Assembly (NCBI RefSeq): GCF_037138995.1
Contig: NZ_JBAXHI010000021.1
Coordinates: forward strand, 1 to 64,000
Source of the DNA: Chlorohelix sp037138995
Lineage (GTDB): Bacteria > Chloroflexota > Chloroflexia > Chloroheliales > Chloroheliaceae
DNA: 64,000 nucleotides
Direction: 5' to 3'
In this document: positions 1 to 6,836 of the stretch, one piece after another
Layout: each line of letters opens with the position of its first letter
Position numbering within the stretch: the stretch's first letter is position 1
Program-made: the position numbers and the translations under genes
Notes under the pieces: model-generated
The model's input: the letters and a program-made list of their open reading frames with translations, nothing else
The model's database searches: none
Told to the model about the DNA's origin: nothing

Positions 1-124
1 CCGTCAAATCGGATTTTTTCCGGGAAGCCAGAAATGCAAGGCTGATAAAGGCGTTTATGAAGCTGGCGACTAGCGGTATGATAGGAACGAGCCAGAGAAT
101 GCTCTCTACGTCTTTTGCAGTCAT
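1..124 (-). CDS. nuoL: NADH-quinone oxidoreductase subunit L, N-terminal fragment
   Basis: Only the first 41 codons are inside the window. The reverse strand reads MTAKDVESILWLVPIIPLVA and continues with a hydrophobic helix and a basic RKK stretch before the edge. The position directly after nuoK, and the opening membrane helix, fit NuoL, the large antiporter-like proton-pumping subunit of complex I. A GGGGAG stands about 12 bases before the ATG. Family assignment rests mainly on gene order, because the fragment is too short for motifs. Confidence 0.75.
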   Translation of the reverse strand, partial: MTAKDVESILWLVPIIPLVASFINAFISLAFLASRKKSDLT

Positions 125-195
125 TCTTGAGAATTACTCCCCACACGTTTCAGAAAAGCGTGTTGCGAATCACGCCCTCAAAAAGGGTAAAATTA

Positions 196-507
196 TTAAT
201 CTTTGAGCATACCTATTGAGTCGGCATCTACCGAGCTTTGCTTTGTGGCAAGGCTTACAATAATAGCTAACCCTACAGCAGCTTCGGCAGCGGCAACTGT
301 TACTACAAAAACCACAAAATTGTCACCAGCGAAATTAATTCCTTTGGTAAAGCTACGAGCAAACGCTACAAAGGTGATATTCACGGCGTTCATCATTAAT
401 TCAACGCACATGAAAATAACCAAAACATTCCGGCGCATTAGTACGCCCGTAAGCCCTATCGAGAACAAAATCCCACTCAAAATTAAAAACCAAGCTGTCG
501 GTATCAT
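196..507 (-). CDS. nuoK: NADH-quinone oxidoreductase subunit K
   Basis: A 103-residue protein with three membrane helices, the standard NuoK length. It carries the conserved membrane glutamates, seen in 'FMCVELMMNAVNI' (about residue 36) and 'VTVAAAEAAVGLAI' (about residue 74), which take part in the proton path of the complex I membrane arm. It lies between nuoJ and nuoL on the minus strand, as in most nuo clusters. Confidence 0.95.
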   Translation of the reverse strand: MIPTAWFLILSGILFSIGLTGVLMRRNVLVIFMCVELMMNAVNITFVAFARSFTKGINFAGDNFVVFVVTVAAAEAAVGLAIIVSLATKQSSVDADSIGMLKD

Positions 508-592
508 CTAATCTTCTCTTTGTTTTGTACTAGTGATACTTTATGGCGTAGCGAGCATACGCCACAAGCGAAAGGCAACTCAGCCCCTCACA

Positions 593-1384
593 TTATTTTT
601 TCAAAGTAAGCTTGCGCTCTTTATCAAGTTCGTTTGTGCCGAGCATTTTAAGCTCTTTTTCGTATTCAAACTCTTGTGCCGAACCGGGTTCGGCTACACC
701 ACCGAGACTGATGCCAACTGAACGGAACTCTTTGCGATCGCGTTCAAGACCACGTCTGCCGATTACGATTGCTCCAATGGCAGCAACCAACAAGATTAAC
801 GAACAAATTTCAAAAGGCAGAATGAACTTGCTGTAAAGTTCTTTACCTAGCAACGCGGTATGTCCTGTGCTGTTAGGCTCGGAAAACCAACCTTCATTAC
901 TTTTGACCACGCTGTTGCCTTGTGTATCGGTCATCGGCACTTTGCTAGATACCACGTAGCTGATGTTTTTCGCCATGTTTGCTGCTTGAGTATTGGCAGA
1001 GTCTGTGATTTTCCCGCCGTTATTATAGTAGTTGCTGGCGAAAATTATCACCAAAACTTCCGCCAGAAATGCCAAGGCGATTACTGGTGCTATCCGACTC
1101 TGGAAAAAGCGAAACGGGTTCAGTGCCGGACCGGGTCGGAGTTGTAACAACATCATCACAAAGACGAATAAAACCAGAATAGCACCGCTATACACCAAAA
1201 CTTGTAGTGCCGCCATAAATTCGGCACCCATCAGGATGTATATACCTGCTACGTTGAAGAAGGTAAGTACTAGGGAAACGGCAGAATGCACAGGGTCTTT
1301 GAAAATTACTAGACCTAGCGAGCATACAATCGAAAGCCCTGATAATACCAGAAATATAATTTGCTCAAGCGGCAATCCAAACAT
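593..1384 (-). CDS. nuoJ: NADH-quinone oxidoreductase subunit J
   Basis: A 263-residue membrane protein. The N-terminal 100 residues contain the typical NuoJ helices with 'DPVHSAVSLVLTFFNVAGIYIL' and 'EFMAALQVLVYSGAILVLFVFVMML' motifs (shown in part). A periplasmic-looking loop of about 80 polar residues separates these from a final helix near residue 195. The C-terminus (about 55 residues, charged) is longer than in the E. coli protein. It is a proton-channel subunit of the complex I membrane arm, 11 bases downstream of nuoI and probably cotranscribed with it. Confidence 0.93.
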   Translation of the reverse strand: MFGLPLEQIIFLVLSGLSIVCSLGLVIFKDPVHSAVSLVLTFFNVAGIYILMGAEFMAALQVLVYSGAILVLFVFVMMLLQLRPGPALNPFRFFQSRIAPVIALAFLAEVLVIIFASNYYNNGGKITDSANTQAANMAKNISYVVSSKVPMTDTQGNSVVKSNEGWFSEPNSTGHTALLGKELYSKFILPFEICSLILLVAAIGAIVIGRRGLERDRKEFRSVGISLGGVAEPGSAQEFEYEKELKMLGTNELDKERKLTLKK

Positions 1385-1395
1385 TGTTCTAATCC

Positions 1396-2256
1396 TTATT
1401 TCTTGTCAGCCCACTCGCCCTTGCCAAGCTCAACACGTTTTTTGCTGCCTTGACCGTCTTCATCATAATACTTGTGGCTTTCCACTTTATTAATGTCACC
1501 GACGGTCATGTGCTTGATTCGTACTTCGGCTGCGGTATCTGCCTGATTCTCCACGAATTTGGGCATAGGCACTCTGGAGTCTTCGGGTAGATACTTATTT
1601 TGGATTTCCTGAAAGTTGGGAGGCAGAGTGCCTTGCACCAACGGCTTACCTTCACGTATTTTCTTGAGATACTCTTCGTATTTCATCGGGTAGCCGTACG
1701 GCAAAGTTCCAAGCGCAGGCTGGTGGCTCTGAAACTTACCACGCTGGATGCGCGGGTCAAGCTGATTATGCTTGAGGAAGGTAGAAGGCGCATCTGTAAC
1801 AGCAGGGAAACCTGGTTCTTCAATAGACTCTCCGGTGCGTTCTTTTTCGCGGTCAGAAAGGCGCAACATTGCACCCGCATCAAGAATAAGCTGGCTGCGG
1901 TCGTAAACCGACAGTTCAAATTCGTGAGTCATAACCAACGCCAGTTCTGGGCAAACTTCTACGCACATTCCGCAGAAAACGCAGCGACCCATATCATAGA
2001 GATATATTTTAGCGTTGCGGAGACCGACATCATCAGTGCCGGGTACTACCGTCAAGCAGTTTGACGGACAAACGGCGGCACACAAACCACAACCAACGCA
2101 ACGTTCTTTGCCTGTTTCTTGATCTCGCACCATACCGACTGCGCCTCTGAAGCGCGGGTGGAAATTTCTCATTTCCTTGGGATATTGCAACGTCACGTTC
2201 TTCTTAAAGAAGTGCCGGAGCGTCAAACCCAGACCTTGCGCTATTTCCTTTATCAT
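1396..2256 (-). CDS. nuoI: NADH-quinone oxidoreductase subunit I, extended form
   Basis: The electron-carrying 8Fe ferredoxin-like subunit. Two 4Fe-4S motifs are visible: CVGCGLCAAVCPSNC at about residues 53-67 and CVFCGMCVEVCPE at about residues 92-104, which would hold clusters N6a and N6b. The protein is 286 residues against roughly 150-180 for most NuoI. The extra part is a charged, low-hydrophobicity C-terminal tail of about 120 residues with no motif I recognise. It lies between nuoH and nuoJ. Confidence 0.93.
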   Translation of the reverse strand: MIKEIAQGLGLTLRHFFKKNVTLQYPKEMRNFHPRFRGAVGMVRDQETGKERCVGCGLCAAVCPSNCLTVVPGTDDVGLRNAKIYLYDMGRCVFCGMCVEVCPELALVMTHEFELSVYDRSQLILDAGAMLRLSDREKERTGESIEEPGFPAVTDAPSTFLKHNQLDPRIQRGKFQSHQPALGTLPYGYPMKYEEYLKKIREGKPLVQGTLPPNFQEIQNKYLPEDSRVPMPKFVENQADTAAEVRIKHMTVGDINKVESHKYYDEDGQGSKKRVELGKGEWADKK

Positions 2257-2327
2257 CTAGACCACTCCTCTATCAGAAAGTTTTGAGTTTTGCGAGAAAT
2301 TTAACACTCGAACCTCAAAACTGTACT

Positions 2328-3419
2328 TTATCCCCACCAACCAAAGGTTATACCCAAATATTTAAAGACCGCGGTAATTGCCACGTTGGCAAGCGCAATT
2401 GGGAACAATACTTTCCAGCAGAAACCCATCAACTGGTCGTACCGGAAGCGCGGCAAGGTTACTCGAATCCAGTAATAAATGAACAGGAAGAAGGCAAACT
2501 TCAGGAATAGCCAGATAGGACCCGGAATGAACTCAAGGAATGAAGCAGGCGCTGCCCAACCACCTAAGTATAGTGTTGCTACTGTCGCCGCTATCACGTT
2601 CATGTTGATATACTCACCTAGGTAAACCATCCCGAAATGCATTGCGCCGTACTCAAGGTGATAACCGGCTACAAGTTCCGATTCGGCTTCCGGTAAGTCA
2701 AACGGGTTGCGGTTGGTTTCGGCGATGCCACTGATAGCGTAAACGATGAAGCCAAAGAACTGTGGAATTATGTACCACATGGTGTTCTGTTGTGCTATCA
2801 CTACATCGTTTAGGTTTAGCGAGCCAGCCATTATCAGCGTACCCATTAAGCCCAAACCCATCGTCAATTCGTAGCTAACTACTTGTGCTGATGAGCGGAT
2901 GCTACCGAGTGTCGCATATTTGTTACCGCTGGTGTAACCGGACATTACGATACCATACACACCGATTGAGCTAAGAGCCAGCAAGTATAGGATGCCCATA
3001 TTGAGGTTGGCAATTATCGGGCGAATCCATCCCCCAAATAACCCTTCACCAGTAGCATCGCCCCACGGTATTACCGCAAAGGCGGCAAGTGCCGGTATAA
3101 AGGCTATTATTGGAGCAAAGAAAAATAACGTTTTGTCGGCATCTCTTGGCACGATATATTCTTTGTTCAACAGCTTTACGGCATCGGCAATTGGCTGTAA
3201 CAGACCTATAGGACCTGTACGCATTGGACCAAATCGCTGTTGAGCGAGCGCCATTACTTTGCGTTCTGCCCAAGTTTGGTATGCCATGATTACCATCACC
3301 ACGTTCATAATAATGAACAAGGTTACGAAGGTTTGAAGGAACCAGATTACAGGTTCTTCCGGGGCATTTACCCTTGCCTCTGTTGCATTTACAACATCAA
3401 ATAATGCGAGTGAAAACAT
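2328..3419 (-). CDS. nuoH: NADH-quinone oxidoreductase subunit H
   Basis: A 363-residue membrane protein with about eight helices. It has the family signatures 'AERKVMALAQQRFGPMRTGP' near residue 50 and 'ETNRNPFDLPEAESELVAGY' near residue 215; the acidic residues there line the quinone chamber and the E-channel. NuoH anchors the quinone-reducing module to the membrane arm. It directly follows nuoD, where a 14-subunit operon would have nuoEFG; those genes are absent here. Confidence 0.95.
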   Translation of the reverse strand: MFSLALFDVVNATEARVNAPEEPVIWFLQTFVTLFIIMNVVMVIMAYQTWAERKVMALAQQRFGPMRTGPIGLLQPIADAVKLLNKEYIVPRDADKTLFFFAPIIAFIPALAAFAVIPWGDATGEGLFGGWIRPIIANLNMGILYLLALSSIGVYGIVMSGYTSGNKYATLGSIRSSAQVVSYELTMGLGLMGTLIMAGSLNLNDVVIAQQNTMWYIIPQFFGFIVYAISGIAETNRNPFDLPEAESELVAGYHLEYGAMHFGMVYLGEYINMNVIAATVATLYLGGWAAPASFLEFIPGPIWLFLKFAFFLFIYYWIRVTLPRFRYDQLMGFCWKVLFPIALANVAITAVFKYLGITFGWWG

Positions 3420-3496
3420 GAGCTTTGTTTTCCTGTAGTGAGCAGATTATACTTAAGGTCAATGGTTGCCTATTAAAACGGCAACCGATCATGGCA

Positions 3497-4714
3497 TTAC
3501 CGATCAACTTCACCTAGAACGATGTCTATCGTTCCTATGCAGGTAATAACATCCGCTATCATGCGACCTTCGGTCATTAGCGGAAGTGCCTGCAAATTAA
3601 CGTAACTAGGAGCGCGAATTTTCAGTCGATAAGGGCGTGGAGACCCATCACTGATAATATAGAAGCCTAGTTCTCCCTTTGGACCTTCCAAGCCAAAATA
3701 GCACTCACCTACCGGGGCAGGGAACCCATGAATGACTTGGTAGAAGTGGCGTTGCATTTCCTCAGCACGGCTCATTGAGAGTTCTTTAGGAGGCAATACT
3801 ATCTTGGGGTCATCTGCCTTGACAGGACCTTTTGAAGGTAATTTTGCCAACGCCTGCTGGATTATACGATTGGATTGTTCCATTTCTTCCATACGTACCA
3901 GATAGCGATCGTAGCTGTCACCAGTAGAACCGAGGGGAATCTCGAAATCTAACTGATCGTAGTACATATAGGGTTCATGCTTGCGTAAGTCCCACTCAAC
4001 TCCGCTACCACGCAGGGAGGGACCGGTCAAGCCATATTGGATGGCTTGTTCCGCCGTAATAACCCCTACGCCCTGAGTACGAGACATAAAAATAGGGTTT
4101 TTGCTGACCACTTTGTTGTAGTCTTTTAAAGCTTTATGGAAAAGCTCGGTAAATTCGTGTACTTTCTCATTGAAGCCGGGAGGAACGTCTGACATCAAGC
4201 CACCGATGCGGGTATAGCTGAGGGTCAAGCGTGCGCCGCTACACATCTCAAATATATCCATTATGGTTTCGCGGTCACGAGCAGCCCAGAGGAAAGGGGT
4301 AATTGCCCCAATGTCCATTACGTGGGTACCAAACCAGATTAGATGGCTGGCAATGCGCTGTAACTCGCTTAGAATCAATCTAATCCATTGCGCTCTTTCT
4401 GGCACTTCAATCCCAACCAGCTTTTCCACCGCCATAGTGTAAGACAGATTATTATTGAAAGGAGAGAGATAATCAAGACGGTCGGTAAGAGGAATAATTT
4501 GGGTGTAATATTTATTCTCCGCCAACTTCTCAGTACCGCGATGCAGGTAGCCGGGTACAGGGTCGCAGCGTACCACCGTTTCGCCTTCAAGGTCAACAAT
4601 CACCTGTAGCACGCCATGGGTGCTGGGGTGGTGTGGACCAAGGCTTAGGCGCATTCGCTTGTCGCCTTTTTCTTGAAAATTATCCCCGCCTACAGGATTC
4701 ATTACATTCTGCAT
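3497..4714 (-). CDS. nuoD: NADH-quinone oxidoreductase subunit D
   Basis: The 49-kDa-type quinone-binding subunit, 405 residues. The N-terminal 'RLSLGPHHPSTHGVLQ' and later 'GLTGPSLRGSGVEWDLR' are diagnostic, and the C-terminus 'DVITCIGTIDIVLGEVDR' is the usual ending. It lacks NiFe-binding cysteines, so it is a complex I subunit rather than a hydrogenase large subunit. The start at the first of two nearby ATGs is not certain; the next is four codons in. NuoC is encoded separately upstream, not fused. Confidence 0.95.
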   Translation of the reverse strand: MQNVMNPVGGDNFQEKGDKRMRLSLGPHHPSTHGVLQVIVDLEGETVVRCDPVPGYLHRGTEKLAENKYYTQIIPLTDRLDYLSPFNNNLSYTMAVEKLVGIEVPERAQWIRLILSELQRIASHLIWFGTHVMDIGAITPFLWAARDRETIMDIFEMCSGARLTLSYTRIGGLMSDVPPGFNEKVHEFTELFHKALKDYNKVVSKNPIFMSRTQGVGVITAEQAIQYGLTGPSLRGSGVEWDLRKHEPYMYYDQLDFEIPLGSTGDSYDRYLVRMEEMEQSNRIIQQALAKLPSKGPVKADDPKIVLPPKELSMSRAEEMQRHFYQVIHGFPAPVGECYFGLEGPKGELGFYIISDGSPRPYRLKIRAPSYVNLQALPLMTEGRMIADVITCIGTIDIVLGEVDR

Positions 4715-4764
4715 AAGAACCTCGTCTTTTATTTAGAAAATCAAGGGTTAAATAAGCCCTTGAT

Positions 4765-5226
4765 TTAAATATCGTATCCCTCGGTCGGGTAATCCTTGCG
4801 CAACGGGAAGCCTTCCCAATTTTCAGCCATCAAAATACGGCGCAAGTCTGGGTGTCCCTCATAAATAATGCCGAACATATCGTAGGTTTCGCGTTCCAAC
4901 CAGTTGGCAGTTTTCCAGACAGGGCAAAGGCTGGGTATCTTTTCGCTGGTGCTGGCTTTAACCCTGAACCGATGGCGTTTGGATAGGGACAGCAAATGGC
5001 TAATAACATCGAAGCGTTCATCCCTTAAAGGGTAATCGGCGGCGGTTTCGTCAATCATCATATTGAAGGCGCAATCAGGGTCGTCACGCAAGAACTGGTG
5101 AACTTCAAACCAGATTGTTTTCTTTACGCGAACAGTAACCTCATCGCGAAACTCGGTTATACCTAGGATATTACCGCCAAATTTTTCCTGCAACTTCTGT
5201 GCGACTACCTGAAGGCTTTCCTTCAT
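4765..5226 (-). CDS. nuoC: NADH-quinone oxidoreductase subunit C
   Basis: A 153-residue 30-kDa-type subunit. It ends with the family signature, seen as 'WLERETYDMFGIIYEGHPDLRR' (in part) and 'GFPLRKDYPTEGYDI'. It forms the peripheral arm connector with NuoB and NuoD. It is separated from nuoB by 156 bases that contain nested inverted repeats (see the repeat entry), an unusually large gap for this cluster. Confidence 0.95.
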   Translation of the reverse strand: MKESLQVVAQKLQEKFGGNILGITEFRDEVTVRVKKTIWFEVHQFLRDDPDCAFNMMIDETAADYPLRDERFDVISHLLSLSKRHRFRVKASTSEKIPSLCPVWKTANWLERETYDMFGIIYEGHPDLRRILMAENWEGFPLRKDYPTEGYDI

Positions 5227-5265
5227 TTGCGTTTTAACTCTTTCTTCCTGTTTTCAAACATCATC

Positions 5266-5357
5266 AAAAATCAGATTCCAAGAATTCAAGGTTACTTTGT
5301 GGGTGACTGCTTGCTACAAGCTTGCAAGTAACCATATAGCCCTGACCTCTGATTTTT
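5266..5357. repeat. nested inverted repeats between nuoB and nuoC
   Basis: AAAAATCAGA (5266-5275) pairs with TCTGATTTTT (5348-5357). Inside it GGTTACTT (5290-5297) pairs with AAGTAACC (5326-5333), and inside that GCTTG (5309-5313) pairs with CAAGC (5317-5321). In the nuo transcript this would fold into one long interrupted stem. It could set the relative yields of the nuoAB and nuoC-K segments by processing or partial termination; that role is inferred. Confidence 0.6.
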
Positions 5358-5382
5358 GCCACAAGTTTATTCAGGGTAGCCT

Positions 5383-6015
5383 CTACTTTAACAGGGTAGG
5401 AGGGCTACTGATTTCTTCGTCAATGAACTGCATATAATCGGCTGCGCTTGGTAATGCAATATGACCGGGACGTTTGACTTCTGAAGTGTCCCAAGTACGC
5501 TCAAACTCGTTGCTATCCTGATTCAGAATCGGAAGCGGTTTGCGAATGCGTCTTTCCGTAGCTATTTTCTTACGTAATTCGTCAATGCCATAAGCAAAGG
5601 CTTCAGGGATAGGCGGGCAACCCGGTACATATACATCTACCGGAATGATGCGATCTACGCCCTGTAAGGTGCTGTAACTGTTATAGATGTTGCCGCTAAT
5701 GGCGCAACTACCAATTGCCATTACCCATTTGGGTTCTGCCATCTGGTCGTAAACTGTCTTGATTATGGGAGCCATTTTCTTGGTCACTGTGCCGGAGACC
5801 ATCATCATGTCAGACTGTCGCGGTGAGAAGCGAAAGAGCATTCCCCAGCGTTCCAAAATATCAAAGCGGCTGTTTGCGTGAGCCATCATTTCGATACCAC
5901 AGCAAGCTGTACCAAACAAAACGGGCCAGAGCGAGTTTTGGTGACCCCAGTTGAGCAGAGCATCTACGGTGGTGGTTACAAAGTTATCGTTTAACTTTTC
6001 GTTTAGAAGACCCAA
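5383..6015 (-). CDS. nuoB: NADH-quinone oxidoreductase subunit B
   Basis: The subunit that carries the terminal N2 cluster. The four cysteine ligands are visible in 'GTACCGIEMM', 'AIGSCAISG' and 'VYVPGCPP'. An upstream in-frame ATG at 6036 would give MVERSLG before this point, but AAGGAG stands seven bases before a TTG at 6015. Starting there gives M-G-L-L-N-E-K-L, close to the usual MGL start of NuoB. I chose the TTG. The gene then overlaps the end of nuoA by 13 bases, implying translational coupling. Confidence 0.93.
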   Translation of the reverse strand: MGLLNEKLNDNFVTTTVDALLNWGHQNSLWPVLFGTACCGIEMMAHANSRFDILERWGMLFRFSPRQSDMMMVSGTVTKKMAPIIKTVYDQMAEPKWVMAIGSCAISGNIYNSYSTLQGVDRIIPVDVYVPGCPPIPEAFAYGIDELRKKIATERRIRKPLPILNQDSNEFERTWDTSEVKRPGHIALPSAADYMQFIDEEISSPPTLLK

Positions 6016-6395
6016 TCCAAGGCTCCTTTCAACCAAGCATAGGCATAACCCAGCAAGATTACAAAAATGAAGATACCCATTTCTATCAGTACGAACAAGC
6101 CATCACCTCGCCGCACAAAACCGTCAAAGTTAATCGCCCACGGATATAAGAAGACCGCTTCTATGTCGAACAGCACAAACAGCATCGCTATTATGTAGAA
6201 GCGAATCGAGTAACGTTCGCGAGCGCGACCAACAGGCGGCACACCACTTTCGTAAGGAATGGTTTTGCGGGAATTTGGTTTGTTTGGTCTGATAAGAAAG
6301 CCCAGCAATAACAATGTCATACCTACGATTGTTACCACTATTAGAAAGATAGCAGTGGAGAGATACGCCAAGTTGAAATCTTCTAAGCTCATCAT
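6003..6395 (-). CDS. nuoA: NADH-quinone oxidoreductase subunit A
   Basis: A 130-residue, three-helix membrane subunit and the first gene of the complex I operon. The loop 'NSRKTIPYESGVPPVGRARERYSIRFY' (shown for the family match, with the E-S-G core) and 'LFVLFDIEAVFLYPWA' are diagnostic of NuoA/ND3. Its last codons contain the ribosome binding site of nuoB. Confidence 0.95.
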   Translation of the reverse strand: MMSLEDFNLAYLSTAIFLIVVTIVGMTLLLLGFLIRPNKPNSRKTIPYESGVPPVGRARERYSIRFYIIAMLFVLFDIEAVFLYPWAINFDGFVRRGDGLFVLIEMGIFIFVILLGYAYAWLKGALDWVF

Positions 6396-6483
6396 ACCGG
6401 GTTAGCCTTGTTTTTCCGTATTATTTTATTGGTTTCTGACTTCTAAAAGCAATCGAGCATAGTATCTCTTTTGGAAGATACAA

Positions 6484-6510
6484 TTCAGCTTACATTCGTG
6501 ATAAGCTGAA
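6484..6510. repeat. 9-bp inverted repeat in the nuo leader
   Basis: TTCAGCTTA (6484-6492) and TAAGCTGAA (6502-6510) form a perfect 9-bp inverted repeat with a 9-base spacer. It lies just downstream of the predicted transcription start of the nuo operon. It may be an operator for a dimeric regulator or an mRNA 5' hairpin; the sequence does not say which. Confidence 0.6.
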
Positions 6511-6524
6511 CAATGTGTGAGGGG

Positions 6525-6553
6525 ATTATAGCATGCTGCTGGAAACCATGCAA
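6525..6553 (-). promoter_or_regulatory. predicted vegetative promoter of the nuo operon
   Basis: On the minus strand TTGCAT (6553-6548), a 17-base spacer and a consensus TATAAT (6530-6525). The start of transcription would be near 6518, giving a leader of about 120 bases before nuoA. This is the only good promoter seen upstream of the cluster. Confidence 0.7.
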
Positions 6554-6664
6554 TTCAGGTTTTGCTGTTTTATAGTGAAAACCCTGACTCTTCTATTGGT
6601 AGAAAATGGGTACGATTAGGGACTATTTAGGGAAGGCTTTTTTCATGTCCCATTGTGGACAGGC

Positions 6665-6693
6665 TTGCATACTTTTACTAATACGTGTATAAC
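6665..6693 (+). promoter_or_regulatory. predicted promoter of the first subtilase
   Basis: TTGCAT (6665-6670), 17 bases, TATAAC (6688-6693), directed at the subtilase gene starting at 6837. The rest of the divergent 6396-6836 region shows only the nuo promoter, the 9-bp inverted repeat and AT-rich DNA. Confidence 0.5.
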
Positions 6694-6836
6694 TTAGTCT
6701 AGTTCTGGTTATCCTTATCTGGTCTAATTCCAGTTCATTTTGAGAGTAACCCGGCACATCCCACTTGAACTAAATTCTATAAGCTTTAACCCTCCAAAAA
6801 CCGTGTGAACGACTTGTTGGCGGAGATACAGTATAG

